A DNA stretch of 64,000 nucleotides from Sphingobium chungbukense (GCF_001005725.1 NZ_LBIC01000010.1:62001-126000); one strand, 5' to 3'. Counted from the stretch's first letter, positions 1 through 9,057 are shown. The notes: a model not told the origin generated them from the letters alone. Made by a program: numbers and translations.

Positions 1-38
1 TTCGCGAGGAAGCGCTGCAGATCGACTTCAGGGGATAA
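1..38 (+). CDS. 3' end of an upstream gene (partial)
   Basis: Only the last eleven codons (REEALQIDFRG, then TAA at 36-38) lie in the window. The frame is open from the window edge and stops 6 bases before the next ATG, as expected for an operon neighbour. The tail is too short to assign a family, and it could be a chance open frame. Confidence 0.35.
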   Translation, partial: REEALQIDFRG

Positions 39-44
39 TCCGCG

Positions 45-704
45 ATGGGACTGGATGATCGCGACTACATGCGCGCCCGCTATCGGGCGCGCGCAAAGGG
101 CACGCGATGGAACGACCGGAACGGGCGGGTCGAGGGCGCCTGGTTCGATCCGGTCAACCGCGGCCAGGACTATCAGCAGCGCCGGTTCGGTGGTGCTCAC
201 ACGCAGCGCAGCTCCCTACTGCGCTGGCTGCCCTTCGGTTTGAGCGTCCTGCTGGCCGCGATACCGGCCTATCATGCGCTGAAGCGGGATGGATGGCTCC
301 CGGACCTTCGGCCGGAGCTGCCGTTTCCGGAAACCGGGGCGGTCACTGTGAACGCCCAGGTCCATGCGGAGAACGCCACGTCACGCCTGATCGTCGTCAC
401 TGCGGACGCCAATGCCGTCGTTCAACTCTTCGACCCACGAAGCGGCCGGCATGTCATATCCGTCTATGTGCGCAAGAATGACCGGACGACGATCCCGGTT
501 CCGCCGGCTACCTATCGAATGAAGGTGGCCGAAGGACAGCGATGGCATGGCCCGACGGCTTTCTTCGGTTCGTCCACGACCTATGAAACTGTCGTGCCGC
601 TGATGGTGTTCACGCGCCAGCGCGGCAACGGCATCGATTTGCACAGGCGCGTCGACGGCACGCTCCCGACACGGCCGAACTGGCGAGGACCGGACTCATT
701 GTGA
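45..704 (+). CDS. Hypothetical single-span membrane protein, 219 aa
   Basis: I do not recognise a named family. The N-terminal 55 residues are hydrophilic and rich in Arg, Asp and Tyr, beginning GLDDRDYMRARY. One hydrophobic segment at about residues 60-77 probably spans the membrane, and a soluble C-terminal domain of about 135 residues follows. The C-terminal part looks beta-rich, and if exported it would sit outside the cytoplasm (inference). The ATG at 45 follows a purine-rich stretch (ggggataa) that also carries the stop of the preceding frame, so the two genes are probably co-transcribed. Similar N-terminal motifs occur in uncharacterised proteins near conjugation or plasmid genes, but nothing here confirms that context. 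Confidence 0.6.
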   Translation: MGLDDRDYMRARYRARAKGTRWNDRNGRVEGAWFDPVNRGQDYQQRRFGGAHTQRSSLLRWLPFGLSVLLAAIPAYHALKRDGWLPDLRPELPFPETGAVTVNAQVHAENATSRLIVVTADANAVVQLFDPRSGRHVISVYVRKNDRTTIPVPPATYRMKVAEGQRWHGPTAFFGSSTTYETVVPLMVFTRQRGNGIDLHRRVDGTLPTRPNWRGPDSL

Positions 705-744
705 TGCGTGGCGGTGGGGCCCGGCAATCGTCAACGGCGTTTCA

Positions 745-1659
745 TCAGAGGGCTGTTTCCCCGATGGGTTGGAACGCCATTTTCAGGGGTGCCGTCTGCA
801 GCAGCTGTCGCACGAACGTCCTGACTGTCGGTGAAGGATCGCGCATGCGGTAGATCGCCGCGACTTCGGACAGGATCGGCTCGCCCGCCAGCGGCCTGAA
901 AACGAGATTGGGCATCCGGACGACCGAGGCGACCGCGCTCGGCAGGATCGAGACGCCAACACCGAGCGATACCTGGGCCAGGACCGCGACCAGATTGCCA
1001 GGCGCCTCCATGATGCGCGGCGCGAAGCGACCGCGGCGCGCCACTTCCTGGGTCCCTGCGGCCTGTTCGGGCGGGATGAAGGATTCGTTGGCGAGTTGGG
1101 CGGCTCGAATGGGTCCAGACTCTCCGGAGAGCCTGTGCTCCGCCGGAAGCGCGATGCAGAATTCGTCGCGGAGAAGCACATGCCGGCTCACGCCGGCAGG
1201 AAGGGCCAGAGGGAGCCGGACGAAGCCGATGTCGATGGCGCCGTCTGCCACGCTTGCAGGGAGATCCGCCATCGGCCGTTCATGCGCGTTGATCTCGACG
1301 CCCGGCCAGCTCGCACGATATTGGCGAATCCGGGCCTGCAAAACGCTCGCATAGGCTGCCGAACCGACATAGCCGATCTCGATCCTGCCGATTTCGCCGC
1401 GGCCGGCGCGACGTCCCGCACTCTCGGCCTGGGCGAAGCGCGCCAGCACCGCTCGCGCTTCCTCCAGGAAGATCGAACCGGCCGGCGTCAGTGCAACCGA
1501 TCGCTTGGTCCGTGCGAACAGCCTGGCATCCAGGGATCGTTCGATCTCCTGGATCTGGACGGTCAGCGTGGGAGGTGCGATCCCTAAGCGCTCGGCTGCC
1601 CGCGCGAAATGCAGCTCCTCGGCAAGCGTCACGAAATAGCGAAGGTGCCTGAGTTCCAT
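745..1659 (-). CDS. LysR-family transcriptional regulator, 304 aa
   Basis: The N-terminal winged helix-turn-helix is canonical: MELRHLRYFVTLAEELHFARAAERLGIAPPTLTVQI over roughly residues 1-36. It is followed by a linker helix and a periplasmic-binding-protein-like effector domain (about residues 90-300). The length is typical for the family. It is divergent from the MFS efflux gene that starts at 1759, with an 8-3-8 inverted repeat between them, the classic layout in which a LysR protein controls its neighbour and itself. The effector is unknown. The subgroup resembles BenM/CatR-type regulators in its N-terminal half, but no aromatic-degradation gene is adjacent. Confidence 0.92.
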   Translation of the reverse strand: MELRHLRYFVTLAEELHFARAAERLGIAPPTLTVQIQEIERSLDARLFARTKRSVALTPAGSIFLEEARAVLARFAQAESAGRRAGRGEIGRIEIGYVGSAAYASVLQARIRQYRASWPGVEINAHERPMADLPASVADGAIDIGFVRLPLALPAGVSRHVLLRDEFCIALPAEHRLSGESGPIRAAQLANESFIPPEQAAGTQEVARRGRFAPRIMEAPGNLVAVLAQVSLGVGVSILPSAVASVVRMPNLVFRPLAGEPILSEVAAIYRMRDPSPTVRTFVRQLLQTAPLKMAFQPIGETAL

Positions 1660-1664
1660 AACAG

Positions 1665-1683
1665 AATTAGGTTATACCTAATT
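1665..1683. promoter_or_regulatory. Perfect inverted repeat, likely LysR operator
   Basis: The sequence AATTAGGT-TAT-ACCTAATT is a perfect 8-3-8 inverted repeat in the 99-bp divergent gap between the LysR gene (ATG at 1659) and the MFS gene (ATG at 1759). It contains several T-N11-A pairs, the core of LysR boxes, and lies 6 bases upstream of the LysR start, where autoregulation is usual. That LysR binds it is inferred. Confidence 0.6.
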
Positions 1684-1758
1684 AAAATCCTATACGCCAG
1701 CAATGACACGAATTCCGATCGCCTTCAATGGGAGCGGGTTACAGATCGGAAATTCGTC

Positions 1759-3288
1759 ATGTCTTCATCGTCTCAAATCCAGCGCAATGGCGCGCCCAAT
1801 CCGCTGCTGGTGCTTCTCACCGCATCGACCGGCTGCGCGATGACCGTGCTCGACACCAATGTCGTCGGGATCGTTCTTCCGACGATCGCCCGCGATCTCG
1901 GTGCGAGCTTCGCAGACATCGAATGGGTTATCGGTTCCTATGTGCTGTGCTTTGCGGCGTTGTTGCTTCCGGCAGGCAGCATTGCCGACCGGCTGGGACG
2001 TCGCCGGGTTTTCCTGGCAGGGATCGCCTTTTTCGCTGCGGCTTCGCTACTTTGCGGTGTGGCCACCTCCGCGATAATGCTGTGTGGCGCGCGGGCCCTT
2101 CAGGGAATCGGAGCGGCCTTCCTCCTGGCACCTGCGCTTGCGATCATCGGCCACAGCTTCCATGGCGAGGCGGAGCGCAACCGCGCCTGGGCCATCTGGG
2201 GCGGGATGATGGGGCTGACGATGGCTTTGTCGCCGATCATTGGAGGCGTCATTGCCAATTTGCTGGGTTGGAGATGGGCCTTCTTCATCAACATCCCGAT
2301 CTGCGCAGCTCTTGGCGCGGCCGTTATCCTGAAGATCGAAGAATCGCGCGATCCTGAGGTCGGCAAGCCGGATCCGGCGGGAATCGCACTGTTCGCCGCG
2401 TCGATGTTCTTCCTGACGGCCGCGCTGATCTATGGGCAGGAGCATGGTTGGGGGGCTCCGAAGACGCTTGGCGGATTCGCGCTCGGCGTTTGCGGGTTCA
2501 TCCTGTTCGTCATGGTTGAGCGCGCCCAGGCACGACCGATGCTCGACCTCTCGCTGTTCCGGCGGCCGGCGTTCATCGGCGCGGTTCTCGCGATGTTCGC
2601 CTATGCCGGCAGCGCGCAGGTGATGGCATCGCTACTACCGCAATTCTTGCAGAACGGCATGGGCCACGGGCCGCTCGAAGCTGGGTTCGCTATGCTGCCC
2701 TTCGCTCTTGCGATGCTGGCTTTTCCTTATATCGGGAGACGGCTCGGCGCTCGGCTGGTGTCACGGCAGATATTGGTCGTCGGACTGCTCGTTGTCGCGG
2801 CGGGAAATGCCCTGACGGGCTGGGGTGCGTCGGCCGGGCAGTCGGCGATGGTCATGGCCGGGATGCTGGTGCTCGGCGCTGGCGGCGGTCTGCTCAACGG
2901 CGAGACGCAGAAGGCGATCATGAGCGTCGCGCCGCGCGATCGGGCGGGCATGGCTTCCGGCATCAGCACGACGTCGCGCTTTTCAGGCATCCTGCTCGCC
3001 TTCGCACTGCTTAGCGGCATCCTGTCCACGGCGACCCGCGGCCATCTGATGGCCTCAGCGTGCCGGGGCGGCGATCCATGCCGCCGGTTTGCGGATGCTG
3101 TGGTGGCGGGCGATCTGACGCAGGCCTTGGCTGGCCTCAAGGGCGATGTTCGGGAGGCGGCGATCGTTCAGGCCCAACTCGCCTATCGCGCCGGTTTCTC
3201 CACGGCGCTGGTCGCTGCGGCGATCGGAGCACTTATCGCGGCCATACTGGTCAGCAAGCTGATGCGGGAGCCGCGCCAGGCTGGCTGA
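1759..3288 (+). CDS. MFS drug-efflux transporter, DHA2 (EmrB/QacA) type, 509 aa
   Basis: This is an inner-membrane proton-driven exporter of the 14-helix DHA2 family. Motif C-like and motif A regions are visible: the conserved N-terminal segment AMTVLDTNVVGIVLPTIARDLGAS at about residues 20-43, and GSIADRLGRRRVFLAGI at about residues 75-91, the conserved cytoplasmic loop. The protein is strongly hydrophobic throughout. The ATG at 1759 is preferred because upstream codons in this frame run into the divergent regulator and promoter. The adjacent LysR gene and palindrome suggest inducible expression. Substrate is unknown; family members export antibiotics, dyes or antiseptics. Confidence 0.88.
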   Translation: MSSSSQIQRNGAPNPLLVLLTASTGCAMTVLDTNVVGIVLPTIARDLGASFADIEWVIGSYVLCFAALLLPAGSIADRLGRRRVFLAGIAFFAAASLLCGVATSAIMLCGARALQGIGAAFLLAPALAIIGHSFHGEAERNRAWAIWGGMMGLTMALSPIIGGVIANLLGWRWAFFINIPICAALGAAVILKIEESRDPEVGKPDPAGIALFAASMFFLTAALIYGQEHGWGAPKTLGGFALGVCGFILFVMVERAQARPMLDLSLFRRPAFIGAVLAMFAYAGSAQVMASLLPQFLQNGMGHGPLEAGFAMLPFALAMLAFPYIGRRLGARLVSRQILVVGLLVVAAGNALTGWGASAGQSAMVMAGMLVLGAGGGLLNGETQKAIMSVAPRDRAGMASGISTTSRFSGILLAFALLSGILSTATRGHLMASACRGGDPCRRFADAVVAGDLTQALAGLKGDVREAAIVQAQLAYRAGFSTALVAAAIGALIAAILVSKLMREPRQAG

Positions 3289-3524
3289 GATGTCGAAAGG
3301 CCTGGATCAAGGCATATGGGCGGCGTCGCGTACAGCCGCCCATTTGGTTGACGAATTATCGTATAAGACATAGTTGTATCGCATAATGAATGTAGCCTCC
3401 ACAAGCCCTCTGCCCAAAGGCTGGCCCAGCGCGTGAGACGGACAGGATCTTCTCTGCTCGGCACCGTTCCGCGCGCGTGGCCAGCATTACAAACAATGGC
3501 CAATCGGGCGGCGTGCAATCGATC

Positions 3525-4331
3525 ATGACTGCCGTTTCGACTGTCCGGAAAGCGCGAGGCTCGAGACTTCGCGTTGGCGACAACCTCGTCCCCTGGCTCC
3601 TGCCGTTGCTTATCCTGGGCGGGTGGCAGATCGCAGCCATGGTCGGCCTGTTTCCGGCACGAATGCTGCCGGCTCCGACCAGCATTGTCGCAGCCGGCTA
3701 TCGGCTGCTGGGTACCGGCGAGCTTCAGCAGAATATTTGGGTCAGCTTTTGGCGAGCCGCCGTCGGCTTCCTGATTGGGGGTGGAATCGGCTTTGCGCTC
3801 GGCTTGGCAAATGGTCTGTCGAACCTGAGCGCCAGGATGACCGACACCACGCTGCAGATGATCCGGAATATTCCGCATCTCGCCCTCATCCCGCTGGTCA
3901 TCCTCTGGTTCGGGATCGATGAGGCCGCCAAGCTGTTCCTCGTTGCCTTCGGCGTGTTCTTTCCCATCTACCTGAACACATTTCACGGCGTGCGTGGCGT
4001 CGATCCGCAGCTCGTCGAAATGGGCCGGATCTACGGTATGAACCCCGCGCGATTGTTCTGGCGCGTGATCTTCCCCGGCGCACTTCCCTCCATATTCGTC
4101 GGTCTGCGCTTCGCGCTCGGCATCATGTGGCTCACCCTGATCGTCGCTGAGACGATCGCGGCATCCTCCGGCCTCGGCTATATGGCGATGCAGGCTCGCG
4201 AGTTCATGCGGACCGATGTCGTGATGCTCAGCATCCTCATCTACGCGCTGCTCGGGAAGCTGGCCGATCTATGCGCTGGATTGCTGGAGCGCCTGACGCT
4301 CTCCTGGCATCCGGCGTTTCAGGGCGGATGA
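3525..4331 (+). CDS. ABC transporter permease, SsuC/TauC/NrtB type, 268 aa
   Basis: This is the inner-membrane permease of a nitrate/sulfonate/taurine-type importer. About six hydrophobic segments are present. The binding-protein-dependent transport (EAA) loop is recognisable around residues 165-185, in the region reading QLVEMGRIYGMNPARLFWRVIFPGALPSIF. The ATG at 3525 gives the usual N-terminus; a GTG at 3477 is the alternative. The stop overlaps the ATPase start by four bases (ATGA), showing translational coupling. The order is permease, ATPase, binding protein. Substrate cannot be read from sequence, although the nearby sulfite-reductase operon makes an organosulfonate plausible. Confidence 0.88.
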   Translation: MTAVSTVRKARGSRLRVGDNLVPWLLPLLILGGWQIAAMVGLFPARMLPAPTSIVAAGYRLLGTGELQQNIWVSFWRAAVGFLIGGGIGFALGLANGLSNLSARMTDTTLQMIRNIPHLALIPLVILWFGIDEAAKLFLVAFGVFFPIYLNTFHGVRGVDPQLVEMGRIYGMNPARLFWRVIFPGALPSIFVGLRFALGIMWLTLIVAETIAASSGLGYMAMQAREFMRTDVVMLSILIYALLGKLADLCAGLLERLTLSWHPAFQGG

Positions 4332-5134
4332 GCTCCTCCATGCAGGAAGCGCCGCCCGTCCACCCAATGGCCGATGGCATTGCGAACCGGACGAGCGGCA
4401 CGGTCGGTGGCACGGCACTTTCGCTACGGGGCCTGCAGAAGCGATTTGGCGAGACGCAGGCCATGCGTGGGGTCGATCTCGATATCCCGTCCGGTCAGTT
4501 CGTCGCGGTGGTCGGGCGCTCGGGATCGGGCAAGAGCACCATGCTGCGTCTCATCGCCGGGCTTGAGGTACCGGATGCCGGGACGATCGCATTCGACGGG
4601 GTGCGCGGCGAGCGCGGCGGCGATCTGCGGATGATGTTCCAGGAGCCGAGGCTGTTGCCCTGGGCCCGCGTCCTCGCGAACGTCGAGGTTGGAATACGCG
4701 ACGCTGACAAATTGCGTGCCGGTGCGCTCGCGGGCGAGGTTCTTCGCGAGGTCGGACTCGAGAGCAAGCAGAACGAGTGGCCCGCGGCATTGTCGGGCGG
4801 GCAGCGTCAGCGCGTCGCGCTCGCGCGCGCCCTTGTCAGCCGGCCGCGCCTCCTTCTCCTCGACGAACCGCTGGGCGCGCTCGATGCCCTGACACGCCTT
4901 TCCATGCAGGTGCTTCTGACACAGGCATGGAGCCGGCTGGGGTTTACCGCCATCCTCGTCACGCACGATGTCACGGAGGCAGTGGCCCTGGCGGATCGCG
5001 TCCTGATTATCGAGGACGGCCGGATCGTTCAGGATGTCGCTGTCCGTGAAGCCCGTCCAAGGACGCGCGGCTCGCCGACGCTCGCGACGATCGAGAACAG
5101 CATCCTGGAAGAGCTGCTCACCGAAGAGATTTGA
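4328..5134 (+). CDS. ABC transporter ATPase, SsuB/TauB type, 268 aa
   Basis: This nucleotide-binding subunit energises the importer. All motifs are present: Walker A GRSGSGKST (about residues 60-68), Q-loop FQEPRLLPW (about 101-109), signature LSGGQRQRVALARAL (about 155-169), Walker B LLLLDEPLGALD (about 175-186) and the switch histidine in THDV. The start at 4328 overlaps the permease stop; a longer reading from 4271 would overlap the permease by 61 bases and is less likely. The length is normal for SsuB-like proteins. The role is cytoplasmic, docking on the permease coupling loop. Confidence 0.9.
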   Translation: MSSSMQEAPPVHPMADGIANRTSGTVGGTALSLRGLQKRFGETQAMRGVDLDIPSGQFVAVVGRSGSGKSTMLRLIAGLEVPDAGTIAFDGVRGERGGDLRMMFQEPRLLPWARVLANVEVGIRDADKLRAGALAGEVLREVGLESKQNEWPAALSGGQRQRVALARALVSRPRLLLLDEPLGALDALTRLSMQVLLTQAWSRLGFTAILVTHDVTEAVALADRVLIIEDGRIVQDVAVREARPRTRGSPTLATIENSILEELLTEEI

Positions 5135-5160
5135 TCCCGTGTACCCGGAGAGTGCCGCAT

Positions 5161-6111
5161 ATGATGAACCGTAGATATTTCGTGGCTGGATCGCTGGCCG
5201 TCGGCGCGCTCGGCCTGCTGACCAATTGCACTTCGGGCCGAAAGTCGCTGCGTGTCGCTTTCCAGAAGGGGATTGGAACGATCATGTACCTGAAGGACAC
5301 CGGCATCCTCGAACGTAAGATCGAGCCGCTTGGCTGGTCGGTGGAGTGGAAGGAATTCGCCGCCGGCCCGCAGATGCTCGAAGCCATGAACCTCGGCGCC
5401 GTCGACTTTGGTCCGGTGGGCGAGACGCCGCCGATATTCGCCCAGGCGGCGGGTGCCGAGATCCTCTATGCCGGCTGCGAGCCACCCTCTCCAAGGAGCG
5501 AGGCGATCATCGTTCCCAAGGGCAGCTCCATCCAATCGATAGCGGATCTGAAGGGCAAGCGTGTCGCCTTCGTCAAAGGATCCAACGTCCACTATCTCAT
5601 CCTGCGCGCGCTGCAGACGAGCGGCCTGAGCTTTGGCGACATCGTTCCGGTCTATATGACACCAGCAGATGCCGGAACGGCGTTCGAGCGCGGCGCGATC
5701 GACGCGTGGGGAACGTGGGACCCCTATCTCTCCGCAGCCGAATTGAACATTGGGGCGCGGGCCATCGCGGACGGAACGGGCCTGGCACCCAACATCATGT
5801 TCTATATGGCGGCAAAGCCGTTGGCCGAGCACGATCCGCTTGTTCTCAAGGCGGCGCTGGCGGCAGTCAGCGAAGCTGGCCGGTGGGTTAGCGGAAACCG
5901 CAAGGCTTTTGCCGGGATCCTCGCCGCACAGATCGGCGTGTCAAAGGAAATAGCGGAACGCGCGGTTGAGCGCGGTGAATTCGGTGCCGGGGCGATCACT
6001 GCTGAAACGCTTCAGAAAGAACAGGAGATCGCGGACCTGTTCTACGATCTCAAGCTGGTCCCGAAGCAGGTCGATGTGCGTGCGGCCGCCTGGTCCGCTG
6101 AGCCTGCGTAA
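5161..6111 (+). CDS. ABC transporter substrate-binding protein, SsuA/TauA type, 316 aa
   Basis: The protein starts with MMNRRYFVAGSLAVGALGLLTNC, a signal peptide ending in a plausible lipobox (LTNC), so it is probably lipid-anchored in the periplasm. The mature part has features of aliphatic-sulfonate binding proteins: the early FQKG strand, EAMNLGAVDFGPVGETPP (about residues 75-92), KGSNVHYLI and the WGTWDPYLS segment (about 182-190). It lies 26 bp after the ATPase gene. The ATG at 5161 is chosen over an upstream TTG (5131) because it opens the signal peptide. The ligand (sulfonate, taurine, nitrate-like or an aromatic sulfonate) is not determined. Confidence 0.87.
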   Translation: MMNRRYFVAGSLAVGALGLLTNCTSGRKSLRVAFQKGIGTIMYLKDTGILERKIEPLGWSVEWKEFAAGPQMLEAMNLGAVDFGPVGETPPIFAQAAGAEILYAGCEPPSPRSEAIIVPKGSSIQSIADLKGKRVAFVKGSNVHYLILRALQTSGLSFGDIVPVYMTPADAGTAFERGAIDAWGTWDPYLSAAELNIGARAIADGTGLAPNIMFYMAAKPLAEHDPLVLKAALAAVSEAGRWVSGNRKAFAGILAAQIGVSKEIAERAVERGEFGAGAITAETLQKEQEIADLFYDLKLVPKQVDVRAAAWSAEPA

Positions 6112-6121
6112 CCGCTAGGCG

Positions 6122-6511
6122 TCAGGCCCGGCGAATAGTCGCGAGATAGTTCTTATTGAACAGCCAACTCTTCATCGGTCGCAGCGGCAGGAGGCAGCCG
6201 ATGAAGAGCACCGGCACGGATGTCAGGAAATGGACCCAATAGGGCGGGTTGAACAGGATCTCGAGTAGGAGCGCGAGCGCCACCGACGGAAAACACCCGA
6301 AGGCGATGACGAGAAAGCCGGCGCCGTCCAGCGGCTCCGTCTCAGCGAAGCCCAGCCCGCATGTTTCGCAATGATCCCGCAGCGTAAGGAAGCCGGCAAA
6401 CAACCGGCCTTTGCTGCACCGTGGGCACCGGCCGCTGAGCGCAGCACGAAGGGCGCGGAGCCTGCTCCATGCGTCGGTTCCCGTGGGTAGCCGGTGGACC
6501 GTGCCGCTCAT
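6122..6511 (-). CDS. DUF983 family membrane protein with zinc ribbon, 129 aa
   Basis: Two CxxC knuckles (CPRC at about residues 29-32 and CETCG at about 48-52) form a zinc-ribbon-like N-terminal part. Two hydrophobic segments follow (about residues 66-85 and 92-108). This matches the DUF983 family, small alphaproteobacterial membrane proteins of unknown function often found near respiratory or heme genes. Its start overlaps the stop of the DUF934 gene by four bases, making it the last gene of the hemA-cysI operon. It is convergent with the ABC importer, whose stop is only 10 bp away. Confidence 0.8.
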   Translation of the reverse strand: MSGTVHRLPTGTDAWSRLRALRAALSGRCPRCSKGRLFAGFLTLRDHCETCGLGFAETEPLDGAGFLVIAFGCFPSVALALLLEILFNPPYWVHFLTSVPVLFIGCLLPLRPMKSWLFNKNYLATIRRA

Positions 6512-7044
6512 CCCTGTTCTTTGTCGCCTATATGCAAATGCAGCGTCTCACGGGGCCGGGAATCTCCCTGGCTGAGCAACCGCTTGAGTAGCGGCCCCGT
6601 CGGCCGCTCGGCTGTGCCACCAGTGGCGAGCGCCCTTAACCACTGCTCCGGCGGATGAGAGGTGGACGTCTCGAGGGTCGAGAAGCCGCACGCGCGTAGC
6701 GCGGCGAACTGATCCGGCAGGATATGCCCCGACGCCCGCAGGTCGCCCATATAGTGATGCTTGCTGCGCAGCGTCGTCGCCAGCGTGAACCCGCGTCCGT
6801 CGCGGAAGCTCGGGAATTCGATCACGATCAATTCGAGTTCGTCGAGCGCGGCGAACAGCCGGTCGGTCTCCGTGCCGGTGACGACACGAACGCCGATCGG
6901 CCGCGCTTCCCGCAGCTCGCCGGGCGACAGCTCAACGAGCGTCGCGAACGGCACCACCAAAGGCTCGGCCGCGATCCGATAGAGGATGGCGCCTTCGATC
7001 CAGGTGTCGGCGACCGGTTTCGCTTCCATGTCGATAATGGGCAT
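6508..7044 (-). CDS. DUF934 family protein, sulfite-reductase companion, 178 aa
   Basis: The product begins MPIIDMEAKPVADTW and contains the family landmarks LFAALDELELIVIEFPSFRDGRGFTLA (about residues 67-93) and GDLRASGHILPDQFAALRACGF (about 101-122). These define DUF934, a cytoplasmic family nearly always encoded beside cysI and thought to assist assimilatory sulfite reduction. The ATG at 7044 has a strong GAGAGGAGG ribosome-binding site and begins 13 bp after the CysI stop. Reading upstream of this ATG gives an Arg/Ser-rich shadow of CysI. Biochemical role is unproven. Confidence 0.85.
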   Translation of the reverse strand: MPIIDMEAKPVADTWIEGAILYRIAAEPLVVPFATLVELSPGELREARPIGVRVVTGTETDRLFAALDELELIVIEFPSFRDGRGFTLATTLRSKHHYMGDLRASGHILPDQFAALRACGFSTLETSTSHPPEQWLRALATGGTAERPTGPLLKRLLSQGDSRPRETLHLHIGDKEQG

Positions 7045-7057
7045 GACCAGCCTCCTC

Positions 7058-9043
7058 TCAATCACCGGCATAGGCCGCTGCCTTGAACGGCGCGGCGCCC
7101 AGGCGGCGATAGGTGTCGATGAACCGCTCACCGGGTTCCCGGCGCTTGATATAGGCATGGACGATCGCATCGATCGTATCGACCACCTTCTCCGAGGCGA
7201 CAGCCGGTCCGATGATCGAACCGATCGACGCCTTGTCGTCGGACGCGCCGCCGAGCGTGATCTGGTAATATTCCTCGCCAGCCTTGTCGACGCCGAGCAG
7301 GCCGATATGCGCGACATGGTGGTGGCCGCAGGCGTTGATGCAACCGGAGATGTTGAGATCGAGCGGCCCGATCTCCCGCTGGCGCTCGGGGGCGGAGAAC
7401 CGCTCCGCGAGGCGCTGGGCGACAGGGATCGAGCGCGACGTGGCGAGACTGCAATAATCGAGCCCCGGGCAGGAGATGATATCCGTCACCAGACCGATAT
7501 TGGCGCTGGCGAGACCGCCCTCGACCAGCCCGGACCAAAGCGCATACAAATCGTCGAGCCGGACATGAGGCAGGACAAGATTCTGCTCGTGCGACACGCG
7601 CAGTTCGCCGAAGGAATAGGCATCGGCCAGATCGGCAACCCGCTCCATCTCCTCGGCGGTGATGTCGCCCGGTATGCCTCCGGTCGGCTTCAACGAGACG
7701 GTCGCGCAGGTATAGCCCGCCACGCGGTGCGGATAGCTATTCGTTGCCACCCATGCTGCGAATGCGGCGTCCTTCGCGCAGGCGGCGTCGAGCGACGCAG
7801 ACACAGGCGGCAGGCTCTCGAAGGGCGGCTCGACGAACCGCGCCTGCAGCGAAGCGATGATCTCGGAATCGAGGACATTATAGTCCTCCGGCATCGCGGC
7901 GAACTCATCCTCGATCATCTGGATGAAGGCGTCGGACTTCATTTCCTTGATAAGGATCTTGATGCGTGCCTTGTAGATGTTGTCGCGCCGACCGAGCGCA
8001 TTGTAGGTCCGCAGGATCGCCTCGACATAGCGCAGCAAGTCCTTGACCGGCAGCCAGTCGCGCACCCGCACGCCGATCACTGGCGTGCGCCCGAGCCCAC
8101 CGCCGGCATGGAATGAAAAGCCCGGTTCGCCGGCGTCGTTGCGATGGGCCATGATGCCGATGTCATGAACGTGGATTGCCGCGCGGTCGATCGGGCCGCC
8201 GGTGATCGCGATCTTGAACTTGCGCGGCAGATAGGTGAACTCGGGATGGTCCGTCGACCATTGCCGCAGGATCTCGGCGAACAGGCGCGGATCGATCACT
8301 TCTTCTGCCGCCGCACCGGCGAAATGGTCGGTCGTGACATTGCGGACGCAATTGCCGCTGGTCTGGATGGCGTGCAGGTCCGCCTCGGCCAGCAGCGCGA
8401 GGATGTCAGGCGTGTCCTCCAGTCGGATCCAGTTGAACTGGATGTTCTGGCGGGTGGTGAAATGCCCATAGCCGCGGTCAAAATGACGGGCGACATAAGC
8501 AAGCTGGCGCATCTGCGCGGCGCTCACCACGCCATAGGGCAGCGCGGCGCGCAGCATATAACCATGAAGCTGGAGATAGAGGCCGTTCATCAGGCGGAGC
8601 GGCTTGAACTCGTCCTCGGTCAATTCGCCCGAAAGCCGCCGCTCGACCTGCTGGCGGAACTGCGCGGCGCGATCGCGCAGGAACTGGCGATCATATTCGT
8701 CATAGCGATAGATGCCCGCATAGGGCGACCGGACAAGCTCCGACGGAGGAGGGGGGAGGACGTCGGCGCGTGCCGGCCGCCCCGCCTGGGTTCCGAGGTC
8801 AGCACGGACACTCGGACCCTGGGTGCGGATCTGCTCGCGATAGGTGAGGGGGGCCGGCGCGGGATGCACATCGACCACGCGATGGTCCGCCTGATCCGCG
8901 CGCGCGGCTTCCAGCGCCGTTTCAAGCGCGTCGTCCTCGAAGCGCTGCGCGCCCTCGATCTTGTCGACCCAGGTTGCAGCGTCACCGAGCCATACCGACG
9001 CGCCATCGCGCAGCCGGCTGGCCGTTACATAGTGGGTAGCCAT
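7058..9043 (-). CDS. cysI: Sulfite/nitrite reductase hemoprotein with fused N-terminal DUF2849, 661 aa
   Basis: Residues 1 to about 90 (MATHYVTASRLRDGASVWL through SVRADLG) look like DUF2849, normally a separate small protein next to cysI in alphaproteobacteria. From about residue 110 (YAGIYRYDEYDRQF) the protein is a typical ferredoxin-type sulfite/nitrite reductase. It carries siroheme-contacting segments (HFTTRQNIQFNW, TSGNCVRNVTTD) and the 4Fe-4S/siroheme cysteines as ISCPGLDYC and SGCINAC. It reduces sulfite to sulfide with six electrons in the cytoplasm; nitrite is an alternative substrate not excluded by sequence. It sits 14 bp after hemA and 13 bp before DUF934. One uninterrupted frame supports a true fusion. 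Confidence 0.88.
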   Translation of the reverse strand: MATHYVTASRLRDGASVWLGDAATWVDKIEGAQRFEDDALETALEAARADQADHRVVDVHPAPAPLTYREQIRTQGPSVRADLGTQAGRPARADVLPPPPSELVRSPYAGIYRYDEYDRQFLRDRAAQFRQQVERRLSGELTEDEFKPLRLMNGLYLQLHGYMLRAALPYGVVSAAQMRQLAYVARHFDRGYGHFTTRQNIQFNWIRLEDTPDILALLAEADLHAIQTSGNCVRNVTTDHFAGAAAEEVIDPRLFAEILRQWSTDHPEFTYLPRKFKIAITGGPIDRAAIHVHDIGIMAHRNDAGEPGFSFHAGGGLGRTPVIGVRVRDWLPVKDLLRYVEAILRTYNALGRRDNIYKARIKILIKEMKSDAFIQMIEDEFAAMPEDYNVLDSEIIASLQARFVEPPFESLPPVSASLDAACAKDAAFAAWVATNSYPHRVAGYTCATVSLKPTGGIPGDITAEEMERVADLADAYSFGELRVSHEQNLVLPHVRLDDLYALWSGLVEGGLASANIGLVTDIISCPGLDYCSLATSRSIPVAQRLAERFSAPERQREIGPLDLNISGCINACGHHHVAHIGLLGVDKAGEEYYQITLGGASDDKASIGSIIGPAVASEKVVDTIDAIVHAYIKRREPGERFIDTYRRLGAAPFKAAAYAGD

Positions 9044-9057
9044 GGTTCGTCCTTATT

